A DNA stretch of 64,000 nt from Zoogloea sp. (GTDB taxonomy: Bacteria > Pseudomonadota > Gammaproteobacteria > Burkholderiales > Rhodocyclaceae): assembly GCF_023150065.1 (NCBI RefSeq), contig NZ_JAKLLN010000001.1:62001-126000 (forward strand), read 5' to 3'. Shown here one piece after another: positions 1-10,698 of the stretch. The stretch's first letter is position 1. The number at the start of each line of letters is the position of its first letter. Below the pieces are notes generated by a model. The model saw only the letters and a list, made by a program, of their open reading frames with translations, did no database searches and was not told the origin of the DNA. The position numbers and the translations under genes are program-made.

Positions 1-2
1 GC

Positions 3-1928
3 GCCCAGTGGCATTTCGGCCGACTCGGGCGCTTGACCCGCATCGACCTGCGCCTGCGCGAGGGTGTGGCGCCCGAGGCGGCCCGCGCGGCCCTTCAGGC
101 CCGGCTGCCGGCCGGGGTGGTGGTGGCGCTGCCCGAGGCGGCTGAGGACGAGGCCGCCAACCTGTCCCGGGCCTATCGGGTCAATCTGACCCTGCTGGCG
201 GCCATTGCCCTGCTCACGGGGGGCTTCCTGGTGTTCTCGGCCCAGGCTCTTTCCGTGGTGCGGCGGCGCACCGAGTTTGCCTTTCTGCGGGCCGTGGGCC
301 TGGCCCGGCGCACCCTGTTCGGCTGGCTGCTGGCCGAGGGGGCGGTGGTGGGGCTGCTTGGCGGGCTGCTCGGCGTGGCCCTCGGCCATGCCCTGGCCTG
401 GGGCGCGCTGGCGGTACTGGGCGGCGATCTGGGGGCCGGCTACTTTTCGGGGCTCAGCCCGCGACTGCAGTTCCAGCCCGGGGTGAGCGCGCTGTATGTG
501 CTGCTGGGCATGGTCGCCGGTCTGGCGGGCGCCTGGCTGCCGGCCCGTGAGGCCGCCACCGTCTCGCCGGCCCGGGCCCTGAAGGCCGGCGACGAGGCCA
601 GCGTGGGCGGCGGGCAGGGCCATCCGCGCCTGGGCCTGGCCGTGCTGGTGGCAAGCCTGCCCGCCTGCCTCATTCCACCGCTGGAGGGGCTGCCCCTCGG
701 GGGCTATCTGGCGGTGGCCTGTCTGCTGGCCGGCGGCGTGTTGCTGCTGCCGGCCCTGGCCGCCGTGCTGGCGCGCCTGCTGCCTCAAGACGGCCCCGTT
801 TCTGCGCGTCTGGCTGCCGCTCGCCTGTCGGCGGCGCCGGGCCACGCGGTGGTGGCGGCTGCCGGGGTGCTCACCAGCGTGGCCCTGGCGGTGGCCATGG
901 CCATCATGGTGGCCTCCTTCCGGGATTCGGTGGACCAGTGGCTGGGCCAGATCCTGCCTGCCGATCTTTATGTGCGCGCGGGCCGGGCCAGCGGCAGCGG
1001 GCATCTGGATGAGGCCCTGCAGGCCCGCATCGCCGCGCAGCCCGGCGTGGGCCAGGTGGACTTCATCCGCCACGACACCCTGCGCCTCATCAGCGGCCAG
1101 CCGCCCGTGGCCCTGATCGCCCGCCCGGTGGCGGCAGACGGCAGCGACCTGCCCCTGGTGGCGCGGGCGGGCGGCGCGGGCACGCTGCCGCGCGTCTGGA
1201 TCTCCGAAGCGCTGCAGGATCTCCTGGGCTGGTGGCCGGGCCAGCAGGTGGCGCTGCCCCTGGCCGGCCGCAGTGTGCCGGTGGCGGTGGCCGGCGTGTG
1301 GCGCGACTACGCCCGCCAGACCGGCGCGGTGATGATCGGTCTGGCCGACTACCGGCAGCTCACGGGAGACAGGCTGGCCAACGATGCGGCGGTGCATCTG
1401 GCCTCCGGCGTCCGGGCGGACGATATTGCCGATGCCCTGGCCAGCCTGGCTGGCCCCGGCGCCCTGGAGATCGCCCGGCCCGGTGAGATCCGCGCCATCA
1501 GCCTGCGTATCTTCGACCGAACCTTCGCCGTCACCTACCTGCTCGAGGCAGTGGCCGTGGCCATCGGCCTGGCCGGCGTGGCGGCCAGCTTTGCAGCCCT
1601 GGCAGCGGCGCGGCGACGGGAGTTCGGAATGCTCCGCCACCTGGGCCTGACCCGTCGCCAGATCGGCGCCATGCTGGCCCGGGAAGGGGCCCTCGCCGCG
1701 GGGGTGGGGGTGCTCGGTGGCATGCTGGTCGGCGGGGCCATCGGCCTGGTGCTGATCGAGGTGGTCAATCGCCAGAGCTTCCACTGGAGCATGGACCTGC
1801 ACGTGCCCTGGCTGTCCCTGCTGTTCTTCGGCGCCGGGCTGGTGGCCCTGGCCGCGGTGGCGGCGGTGCTGGCCGGCCGGCAGGCCATGGGGCAGAGCGC
1901 TGTGCTGGCCGTGCGGGAGGACTGGTGA
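3..1928 (+). CDS. ABC transporter permease, FtsX/MacB type (5' end outside window)
   Basis: Inner-membrane subunit of an ABC export or lipoprotein-release type transporter. The reading frame is already open at base 3 and has no stop before 1926-1928, so the true start lies to the left; about 641 residues are visible. Two FtsX cores can be seen. The first ends in the typical cytoplasmic motif PAREAATVSPARALK near 540-585. The second ends in a four-helix block containing RRREFGMLRHLGLTRRQIGA near 1610-1665. A large extracytoplasmic domain lies between them. The stop overlaps the start of the next gene (ATGA), so the two are probably coupled. Pairing of such permeases with an AttH/CrtC-like protein is known from att-type operons; the substrate cannot be read from sequence. 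The ATPase gene should be upstream of the window. Confidence 0.85.
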   Translation, partial: AQWHFGRLGRLTRIDLRLREGVAPEAARAALQARLPAGVVVALPEAAEDEAANLSRAYRVNLTLLAAIALLTGGFLVFSAQALSVVRRRTEFAFLRAVGLARRTLFGWLLAEGAVVGLLGGLLGVALGHALAWGALAVLGGDLGAGYFSGLSPRLQFQPGVSALYVLLGMVAGLAGAWLPAREAATVSPARALKAGDEASVGGGQGHPRLGLAVLVASLPACLIPPLEGLPLGGYLAVACLLAGGVLLLPALAAVLARLLPQDGPVSARLAAARLSAAPGHAVVAAAGVLTSVALAVAMAIMVASFRDSVDQWLGQILPADLYVRAGRASGSGHLDEALQARIAAQPGVGQVDFIRHDTLRLISGQPPVALIARPVAADGSDLPLVARAGGAGTLPRVWISEALQDLLGWWPGQQVALPLAGRSVPVAVAGVWRDYARQTGAVMIGLADYRQLTGDRLANDAAVHLASGVRADDIADALASLAGPGALEIARPGEIRAISLRIFDRTFAVTYLLEAVAVAIGLAGVAASFAALAAARRREFGMLRHLGLTRRQIGAMLAREGALAAGVGVLGGMLVGGAIGLVLIEVVNRQSFHWSMDLHVPWLSLLFFGAGLVALAAVAAVLAGRQAMGQSAVLAVREDW

Positions 1929-2995
1929 TGCAGCGCCGCCGCTTTCTGCTCGCCCTCGCCGGCCTCGCTGCCGCACCCGCCGGCGCCGTGGAGTTTGCTC
2001 CGGTGCTGCCCGGCCGTCGCCTGGCCTTCCCGGCCGATCACGGTGCCCACCCGGATTTCCGCACCGAATGGTGGTACGCCACCGGCTGGCTCAAGCTCCC
2101 GGACGGCAGCCCGCTGGGCTTCCAGGTCACCTTCTTCCGGGTGCGCACCGGCCTGGGTGAAGGCAACCCCAGCGCCTTCGCCCCGCGCCAGCTGGTGCTC
2201 GCCCACGCCGCCATCGCCGACCCGCGCCTGGGCCGCCTGCGCCACGACGAACGTTCGGCCCGCGTCGGCCCGGGCCATGCCGGCTTCGACACCGGCACCA
2301 CCCGCGTCTGGCTGGGCGACTGGCGCTTCGAACTGGGCCCCGGGGGCTACCACGCCCGCGTCCAGGGCGCGGATTTTGCCTACCAGCTCGACCTGCAACC
2401 CGACGGCCCGCCGCTGCTGCAAGGGCAGGCCGGCTTCAGCCGCAAGGCCGCCGACCCGCGCCACGCCAGCTACTACTACAGCCGCCCCCAGTTACGGGTC
2501 AGCGGCCAGCTTACTCTCGACGGCACCGCCCAGCCGGTCACCGGCCAGGCCTGGCTCGACCACGAATGGTCCAGCGAACTGCTCCCCGAAGGCGCCCAAG
2601 GCTGGGACTGGATCGGTCTCAATCTGGACGACGGCAGCGGGCTGATGGCCTTCCGTCTGCGCGACGCCACCGGCAAGGCCCTGTGGTCCTCCGCCACCCT
2701 GCGCCCCGCCGGCCAGAGCGGGCAGGTGCTGCCACCCGAGGCCGTGCATTTCACCCCCCTGCGCCAATGGCACTCCCCCCGTTCGGGCATCGACTGGCCA
2801 GTGGCCTGGCGGGTGCAGGTGGGTAGGCGCCTGCTGGAGCTGCAGCCTTTGATCGATGACCAGGAACTCGACAGCCGACGCTCCACCGGGGCGATCTACT
2901 GGGAAGGGGCGGTGCGGGCGCTGGAAGGCGGGCGCGAGGTGGGGCGGGGGTATCTGGAGATGACGGGGTATGGGAAGCGGATTCGGGTGGGGTAG
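1928..2995 (+). CDS. CrtC/AttH-type lipocalin-fold protein with Tat signal
   Basis: Protein of 355 residues beginning with a twin-arginine type signal (RRRFLLALAG at residues 3-12, then an Ala-rich cleavage region), so it is probably exported folded to the periplasm. The mature part carries hallmarks of the AttH / carotenoid 1,2-hydratase (CrtC) superfamily: TEWWYATGWL near residue 37, and DHEWSS followed by GWDWIGLNLDDGSGLMAF near residues 210-240. No carotenoid genes are nearby, so a hydratase role is not implied; the usual partner of this family is an FtsX-type permease, and that is the overlapping upstream gene. I chose the ATG at 1928 (ATGA overlap) over the GTG three bases upstream. The role is inferred only as handling a hydrophobic molecule in the envelope. 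Confidence 0.8.
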   Translation: MQRRRFLLALAGLAAAPAGAVEFAPVLPGRRLAFPADHGAHPDFRTEWWYATGWLKLPDGSPLGFQVTFFRVRTGLGEGNPSAFAPRQLVLAHAAIADPRLGRLRHDERSARVGPGHAGFDTGTTRVWLGDWRFELGPGGYHARVQGADFAYQLDLQPDGPPLLQGQAGFSRKAADPRHASYYYSRPQLRVSGQLTLDGTAQPVTGQAWLDHEWSSELLPEGAQGWDWIGLNLDDGSGLMAFRLRDATGKALWSSATLRPAGQSGQVLPPEAVHFTPLRQWHSPRSGIDWPVAWRVQVGRRLLELQPLIDDQELDSRRSTGAIYWEGAVRALEGGREVGRGYLEMTGYGKRIRVG

Positions 2996-3109
2996 GGCGG
3001 GGAATGCTGCGGCCTGAGCTTCGTCTGGAAGCGGAACGGCGCAATTAGCAGACCATCATCCCTCGATGAAGATAAAAGGAGCATTGGGCGCTTGCGCTAG
3101 CCTTGATGC

Positions 3110-4261
3110 TCAGAACATCAGCCTGCACCCCCGCCCGACAATACTGATATCCACAAAGTTCGACCCGGTGTGCCGGGTGGGGGAGAAGTCCACCGTGTAG
3201 CCGCCCACGTCGTAGCCCTTGAGCCCATCGAGGGCCTGGACGAGTTTGGGGCGGGTGGGGGTGGGGCCGGCGCGGCGGATGGCTTCGAGGACGACCCGGG
3301 TGGTGACGTAGGCTTCCAGGTGGAAGATGCTCGGCCGGGTGCCGGGCTCGCCGAATTTGGCCATGTCTTCATGGAAGCGCCGGACGACCGGGATGGCGCT
3401 GTTGCCGAGGTTGGGCATGACCTGGGAGATGACTACGCCGCGGGTGGCTTCTTCGCCGGCCACCTGGCACAGGGTCTCGGCGTTGCCGTACGAAGCGGTG
3501 GCGAGCTGGGCGGGCAGGCCGCCATTGCCGCTCCGGTAGGCCTTGAGGAATTCGCCGGCCAGCTGGGCGGGGATCACCATGTAGATGATGTCGGGCTTGG
3601 CGGCGACCAGGGTCTTCACGGCGCCGGGGAGGTCGGCCTTGCCACCCAGGGGCAGGGCGACCCGGGCGACGATCTGCTGGGATCTGCCGCGGAACAGGGA
3701 TTCGAGGGTGTTCAGGCCGGCGGTGCCGAAGGGGATGTCGGCATAGGCCACGGCGACGCGCTGCTGGCCGGTGGTGGTGGCGTGTTCGGCGAGCTTGCGG
3801 TATTGCTCCAGATCGCCGGCGCGCACGTGGTAGACGTAGGGATTGACGGGGGTGCGCAGGGGTTCGGCGCCGGGGATCACGCCTATGACCGGAAACTTCT
3901 GGGTTTCGGGAAACTGTTCGGCCAGCAGGCGTGTCATGGCCGGGGAGCCGACGGTCATCAGCGCGGCCAGGGCGTCGGAGGCGGCGGCTTCGCGGAAGCG
4001 GGCGAGGGCGGTGTCGGCCTTGTACTCGTCGTCCAGGTTGCGCAGCACCAGCTGCTTGCCGTGGATGCCGCCAGCGGCGTTGGCGGCCTTCAGGGCCACG
4101 CGGATGCCGGTGTTGTATTCGCTGGCTTCCCGGGTGGCGGGGCCGCTGAGGGGGGCGACGTGGGCGAGGGCGATCTCGCCGGCAGCGGGGGCGGCCTGGG
4201 CGAAGGCTAGGCTGGCACCCAGCATGCCTGCACGGAGCAGGGCGCTGCGGATTCTTGTCAT
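3110..4261 (-). CDS. Periplasmic ligand-binding protein of branched-chain amino acid (LivJ/Peripla_BP_6) type
   Basis: Protein of 383 residues with a Sec signal peptide (about residues 1-27, ending AQAAPAAG). It is followed by a type I periplasmic binding fold whose first strand reads EIALAHVAPLSGPA, typical of LivJ-like receptors for amino acids, amides or aromatic acids. It also has the family segment GGIHGKQLVLRNLDDEYK. No permease or ATPase genes of a Liv transporter are adjacent, so it is either an orphan receptor or feeds a transporter elsewhere. It converges on the preceding plus-strand gene across a 114-base gap and diverges from clpB. A TATGAT-like -10 element on the minus strand lies at about 4354-4359, but with no convincing -35. 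Confidence 0.8.
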   Translation of the reverse strand: MTRIRSALLRAGMLGASLAFAQAAPAAGEIALAHVAPLSGPATREASEYNTGIRVALKAANAAGGIHGKQLVLRNLDDEYKADTALARFREAAASDALAALMTVGSPAMTRLLAEQFPETQKFPVIGVIPGAEPLRTPVNPYVYHVRAGDLEQYRKLAEHATTTGQQRVAVAYADIPFGTAGLNTLESLFRGRSQQIVARVALPLGGKADLPGAVKTLVAAKPDIIYMVIPAQLAGEFLKAYRSGNGGLPAQLATASYGNAETLCQVAGEEATRGVVISQVMPNLGNSAIPVVRRFHEDMAKFGEPGTRPSIFHLEAYVTTRVVLEAIRRAGPTPTRPKLVQALDGLKGYDVGGYTVDFSPTRHTGSNFVDISIVGRGCRLMF

Positions 4262-4381
4262 TGTCTCGTCTCCTTGGGGCGCACGGAGCCCGGGCGTGGC
4301 GGGCGATGGCGGCGGGGCTGGCGGATGCCCCTGTTGTTGTCGGACAGCCCCGCATCATACTTTTGTTAAAGACATTTGCGT

Positions 4382-4418
4382 ATGCCGCCGGGCGGGCCGG
4401 CAGATGCCCCGGCGGCAT
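4382..4418. repeat. Inverted repeat upstream of clpB promoter
   Basis: Perfect 11-base arms (ATGCCGCCGGG at 4382-4392 and its complement at 4408-4418) separated by 15 bases. It lies 13 bases upstream of the sigma-32 -35 element and inside the gap between divergent genes. There is no T-run on either side, so it does not look like an intrinsic terminator. Function unknown. Confidence 0.5.
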
Positions 4419-4431
4419 TCACCGCCTTCGA

Positions 4432-4459
4432 CTTGAAAGCCCGGTTTCACCCCCCATGT
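4432..4459 (+). promoter_or_regulatory. Sigma-32 (RpoH) heat-shock promoter of clpB
   Basis: The -35 element CTTGAAA (4432-4438) and -10 element CCCCATGT (4452-4459) are separated by 13 bases, matching the known RpoH consensus CTTGAAA-N(11-16)-CCCCATNT. Transcription would start near 4466, giving a leader of about 20 bases before the clpB ATG at 4488, with a GGAGG ribosome-binding site at 4479-4483. Confidence 0.85.
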
Positions 4460-4487
4460 AGGCCTCAGACCAGAATCCGGAGGCCTT

Positions 4488-7067
<2,580 letters not shown>

Positions 7068-7083
7068 TCGCCGGCCTTTGAAT

Positions 7084-7116
7084 ACGCCGCCGCCCGGTCT
7101 CCCCGGGCGGCGGCGT
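7084..7116 (+). terminator. GC-rich hairpin downstream of clpB
   Basis: Fourteen-base perfect arms (7084-7097 and 7103-7116) with a five-base loop, 17 bases after the clpB stop. The stem is very strong. The following sequence (GGCTTTGGGG) has only a short T-run, so it is a plausible but imperfect intrinsic terminator. Confidence 0.55.
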
Positions 7117-7147
7117 GGCTTTGGGGCGCCGCGGGGCGGCGGCAAGA

Positions 7148-7177
7148 TTGCCGGCTGACATGCCCAGGCAATAGAAT
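7148..7177 (+). promoter_or_regulatory. Candidate sigma-70 promoter of the DAR-like operon
   Basis: TTGCCG (7148-7153) and TAGAAT (7172-7177) are 18 bases apart, a fair match to -35/-10 elements, about 35 bases before the GTG at 7211. This is the only promoter-like pair seen before the ten overlapping genes that follow. Confidence 0.4.
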
Positions 7178-7210
7178 GCGGCTATTGAAACGCGCCCTCA
7201 GATCTCCCCA

Positions 7211-8194
7211 GTGTCGAACGAATCGCATCACGCTGCACCCAGGCCCATGAAGCGTGCGCTGGTCGTCGTTTACACACAGACGGGCCAGCTGTCCGCCATT
7301 GCCGAGCGCCTGATCGAACCCCTGGTGGCCGAGCCCGGCATCGCACTGCGGGTGGCGCAGCTCCAGCCCCGGGCGGCGTTTCCCTTTCCGTGGCCGTTCT
7401 TCCGCTTTCTCGATGCCTTTCCCGAATCGGCGCTGATGCGCCCCGGCGAGATCGCACCCCTTGAACTCCCCGCCGACGAATCCTACGACCTGGTCATCCT
7501 GTTCTACCAGGTGTGGTTCCTTGCCCCCAGCCAGCCCGTGGCGGCCTTCCTCCTCGGTGACGAGGGCCCCCGCCTGCTGCGCAACAAGCCGGTGGTCACG
7601 GTGGTGGCCTGTCGCAACATGTGGATGATGGCCCACGACCGGGTCCGGGCACGGCTGGCCGAGATCGGCGCCCGGCACCTGGACAACGTGGTGCTCACCG
7701 ACCGCGCCCCCACCCTCGCCACCCTGCTCACCACGCCCCTGTGGTTGCTCACCGGGCGCCGCCAGCCGGTGCCCTGGCTGCCCGCCGCCGGCGTGGCCGA
7801 GGACGACATCCGGCGCAGCATCCGCTTTGGCCGGGCGCTGCGCGACGCCCTGCTGGACGATCGGGAGCAGGGCACGGCGCCGCTGCTGTCCGGGCTTGGC
7901 GCCGTTCAGGCCCGCCCCGAGCTGCTCGTCAGCGAACGGGCCGGCAGCCGCAGTTTCCGCGTCTGGGGTACCCTGCTGCACTGGGCCGGGCGGCCTGGCG
8001 CCTGGCAGCGCCTGCCCCTGCTGGCCTTGTACCTGGTCTTCCTGGTGGCCATCATCCTGACGGTGGTCCCGGTCTCCCTCGCCTTACAGGCGTTTTTGCG
8101 TCCCTTCCTGCGCCGCCATCTCGACGCGGTGAAGGCATCCTACGAGCAGCCCTCGGGCTCCGGCCTTGAACGCCTTGCCCACTATGATTTCTGA
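7211..8194 (+). CDS. darA: DarA-like dialkylresorcinol condensing enzyme family protein
   Basis: Protein of 327 residues resembling DarA, which with DarB builds the dialkylresorcinol head group in Pseudomonas antibiotics and in the flexirubin/aryl-polyene pigments of Bacteroidetes. In published work DarB forms a cyclohexanedione and DarA aromatises it. Supporting motifs are the flavodoxin-like opening RALVVVYTQTGQLSAIAERL and the family segment AFPFPWPFFRFLDAFPES near residues 55-72. A hydrophobic segment near residues 270-295 suggests membrane association. Start: GTG at 7211, or ATG at 7247 (residue 13) just before the conserved strand; neither has a clear ribosome-binding site. Its end overlaps darB by 11 bases. 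First gene of the operon. Confidence 0.8.
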   Translation: MSNESHHAAPRPMKRALVVVYTQTGQLSAIAERLIEPLVAEPGIALRVAQLQPRAAFPFPWPFFRFLDAFPESALMRPGEIAPLELPADESYDLVILFYQVWFLAPSQPVAAFLLGDEGPRLLRNKPVVTVVACRNMWMMAHDRVRARLAEIGARHLDNVVLTDRAPTLATLLTTPLWLLTGRRQPVPWLPAAGVAEDDIRRSIRFGRALRDALLDDREQGTAPLLSGLGAVQARPELLVSERAGSRSFRVWGTLLHWAGRPGAWQRLPLLALYLVFLVAIILTVVPVSLALQAFLRPFLRRHLDAVKASYEQPSGSGLERLAHYDF

Positions 8195-9320
8195 CGTCTT
8201 CATCACCGGTTCGGCCGCCTATCTGCCCCTCGAGCCGGTTCCCAACGAGCGCATCGAGTCCATCCTCGGCATGGTCGGCGGCAAGCCCTCCCGGGCGCGG
8301 CGCATCGTGCTGCGCAACAACGGCATCAAGACCCGCCACTACGCCCTCGACCCCCTCACCCGGGAGCCGGTGATGACCCACGCCCGGCTCACCGCAGAGG
8401 CCATCCGCGCCCTGGGCGATGTCGGCCCGGTGGATTGCCTGGCCACCGGCACTTCCCATGCCGACCAGCTCCTCCCCGGGCATGGGGTGATGGTCCATGG
8501 CGAGCTGGGCTGGCCCCAGCTGGAGGTGGTGTCCCTGGCGGGCATCTGCCTGTCGGGTACCGCCGCCCTCAAGTACGCGGCCATGAGCGTGGCCTCCCGC
8601 AGCGCCCGGCGCGCCATCGCCACGGGTTCGGAGCTGGTCTCGCCGGTCATGCGGGCGAGCCATTTCGAGGCCGAAAGCGAACACCTGGCCCGGGAGATGG
8701 AGGCGCGCCCCGAGATCGCCTTCGACAAGGAATTCCTGCGCTGGATGCTCTCCGACGGGGCCGGCGCCCTGCTGCTGGAGCCGACGCCCCGGCCGGGGCA
8801 GGTTTCGCTCCGGGTGCACTGGATCGAGCTGTTCTCCAACGCCCACCGCCTGCCCGCCTGCATGTATGCCGGCGCCGAGAAGGAATCCGACGGCGGCCTG
8901 CGGGGCTGGGTGCGTTTCCCGGTGACCGACTGGGCCTCCCGTTCCATCTTCTCCCTCAAGCAGGATGTCCGGCTGCTCAACGAACACGTCGCTCCGGTCA
9001 CCCTCACGGATCCCATCCACGCCCTCCAGGCCCGCCATGGCCTCCGCCCCGAGGACGTGGACTGGTTCCTGCCCCATATCTCGTCCCTGTATTTCGCCCC
9101 CATCCTCGAACGCACCCTGGCGGACATCGGCTTCCCCATCCCCACCTCCCGGTGGTTCACCAACTTGGTGGACAAGGGCAACACGGGTTCCGCCTCGCCC
9201 TACATCATGCTCGACGAGCTGATGCGCTCCGGGCGCATCCGCCCGGGCCAGAAGCTCCTGCTCTACGTGCCCGAGAGTGGGCGCTTCTCCAGCGGCTTCG
9301 TCTTCCTGGAGGCGGTCTGA
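8184..9320 (+). CDS. darB: DarB-like ketosynthase III
   Basis: Protein of 378 residues in the FabH/KAS III superfamily, closest by eye to DarB. The N-terminal segment SRARRIVLRNNGIKTRHYAL (residues 34-53) is typical of that branch. The catalytic triad is intact: Cys122 (AGICLSG), His298 (LPHISS) and Asn333 (KGNTGSAS). DarB condenses two beta-ketoacyl thioesters head to head into the ring precursor of dialkylresorcinols. I chose the ATG at 8184 over an in-frame TTG at 8166, because conserved sequence begins directly after it. It overlaps darA by 11 bases, and its stop shares one base with the next start (TGATG), so coupled translation is likely. Confidence 0.85.
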   Translation: MISDVFITGSAAYLPLEPVPNERIESILGMVGGKPSRARRIVLRNNGIKTRHYALDPLTREPVMTHARLTAEAIRALGDVGPVDCLATGTSHADQLLPGHGVMVHGELGWPQLEVVSLAGICLSGTAALKYAAMSVASRSARRAIATGSELVSPVMRASHFEAESEHLAREMEARPEIAFDKEFLRWMLSDGAGALLLEPTPRPGQVSLRVHWIELFSNAHRLPACMYAGAEKESDGGLRGWVRFPVTDWASRSIFSLKQDVRLLNEHVAPVTLTDPIHALQARHGLRPEDVDWFLPHISSLYFAPILERTLADIGFPIPTSRWFTNLVDKGNTGSASPYIMLDELMRSGRIRPGQKLLLYVPESGRFSSGFVFLEAV

Positions 9321-9715
9321 TGGACGTGCAGGACGTGCCCCAGGATGGCAACGCCACCCTCGGCGGCCATCGCAAGGCCGTCTATGCGCGGGGCGCGGGT
9401 GGCACGATTGTGGCGGTGGAGTCCGCCGGCTGGGAGGCCGAAGAGATCGTCACCCTCCAGGCCGTGGATGTCTTCGATGCTTACACCGAGGCGGCCCGGG
9501 CCCGGGTCGTGGCGGGCCAGTCGTCGCCCCTGGAATACTGGATGTACGCCCGCCGCATGGACATCGCCACCTTCGCCCAGAGCTGCGGGGTGTGGCGCTG
9601 GCGCATCCGTCGCCATTTCCGTCCAGCGGTGTTTGCCCGGCTGTCGCCGGCGCTGCTGAATCGCTACGCCGCCGCCCTGGGCATCGCCCCGGAAACACTG
9701 CGGGCCTTGCCATGA
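9320..9715 (+). CDS. Uncharacterised 131-aa protein of the DAR-like operon
   Basis: Small protein of 131 residues that I do not recognise. Its first 60 residues are predicted mixed strand (KAVYARGAGGTIVAVESAG, then an acidic stretch). The C-terminal half is helical and basic, with RRMDIATFAQSCGVWRWRIRRH followed by LLNRYAAALGIAPETLRAL. The last part resembles the recognition-helix region of Cro/Xre-type helix-turn-helix proteins, but the match is loose. It has no signal peptide or membrane segment. Start and stop both overlap the neighbours (1 base with darB, 4 bases with the BtrH-like gene), so it is certainly translated as part of the operon. It could be a regulator or a small accessory protein for the ketosynthases. 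Confidence 0.7.
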   Translation: MDVQDVPQDGNATLGGHRKAVYARGAGGTIVAVESAGWEAEEIVTLQAVDVFDAYTEAARARVVAGQSSPLEYWMYARRMDIATFAQSCGVWRWRIRRHFRPAVFARLSPALLNRYAAALGIAPETLRALP

Positions 9716-10698
9716 GTGCGGACTTCCAGCACCGCCACGCCGCCCACTGCGAAAGCGGCACGGTGGCCAATCTCCTCAACCACCACGGGCTGCCCATCGG
9801 CGAGCCTATGGCCTTCGGTCTCGGCGGCGGCCTCAGCTTCGCCTACCTGCCCTTCGTGCGCATCCAGGAGATGCCGCTGATCGCTTACCGGGTGCCGCCC
9901 CGGGCGATCATCCGGGGGGTGCGCAAGTCCCTCGGGGTGCGCTTCCGCATCGAGCGCTTTGCCAGCGTCGCGGCCGGCGAGGCGCGCCTGGATGCGCTCC
10001 TCGATCAAGGGCAGGTGGTGGGCCTGCAGACCTCGGTTTACTGGCTGCCCTATTTCCCCGAGGACATGCGCTTCCACTTCAACGCCCACAACCTGGTGGT
10101 TTACGGGCGGGAAGGGGACGAGTACCTGATCAGCGACCCGGTGGGTGAGCACCCGGTGCGCTGCCACCGGGACGACCTCAACCGGGCCCGCTTCGCCAAG
10201 GGCATGCTCGCCCCCAAGGGCACCCTGTACTTTCCCGTCGATGTGCCCGGGCGGGACATCCAGCCCAAGGCCATCCGCCAGGCCATCCACCGGGTTGCCT
10301 GGAGCATGCTGGCGCCGCTGCCCATCTTTGGCGCAGGCGGAATCAAAGGCCTGGCCCGCAGCCTGGCCAGGCTCGATCGCACCCGGCCGGACAGCCTGCG
10401 CCTGGTAGGCCACATCGTGCGCATGCAGGAGGAGATCGGCACTGGCGGCGCCGGCTTCCGCTTTCTCTACGCGGCCTTCCTCCAGGAGGCTGCCCAGCAC
10501 GCGGAGCGCCCGGCCCTGGGCGAGTTTGCCGAGCGCCTGATGGACATCGGCGACGCCTGGCGGGCCTTCGCCCTGGCCGCCGCGCGCATGGTGAAAGGGC
10601 GCGACCCCTTTGATCCGCCGGCCCTGGCCGAACACCTTTTTGCCCTTGCGGCGGCCGAGAAGGGCTTCTTCACCGAGCTGAAGGCCGCGGTGTCCTGA
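9712..10698 (+). CDS. BtrH-like (BtrH N-terminal domain) cysteine acyltransferase/hydrolase
   Basis: Protein of 328 residues. The N-terminal half resembles the BtrH N-terminal domain, a papain/C39-like fold; BtrH itself moves an acyl group from an acyl carrier protein to an aminoglycoside in butirosin biosynthesis. A plausible Cys-His-Asp triad is visible: Cys13 in HAAHCESGTVANLL, His126 in FNAHNLVVYG and Asp142 in ISDPVG. The C-terminal half (about 180-328) is helical and matches the DUF4872-like extension often seen after this domain. No signal peptide. The carrier protein four genes downstream is a natural partner, so transfer or release of an ACP-bound acyl chain is a reasonable inference. 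Such genes also occur in flexirubin-type clusters. Confidence 0.75.
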   Translation: MSADFQHRHAAHCESGTVANLLNHHGLPIGEPMAFGLGGGLSFAYLPFVRIQEMPLIAYRVPPRAIIRGVRKSLGVRFRIERFASVAAGEARLDALLDQGQVVGLQTSVYWLPYFPEDMRFHFNAHNLVVYGREGDEYLISDPVGEHPVRCHRDDLNRARFAKGMLAPKGTLYFPVDVPGRDIQPKAIRQAIHRVAWSMLAPLPIFGAGGIKGLARSLARLDRTRPDSLRLVGHIVRMQEEIGTGGAGFRFLYAAFLQEAAQHAERPALGEFAERLMDIGDAWRAFALAAARMVKGRDPFDPPALAEHLFALAAAEKGFFTELKAAVS

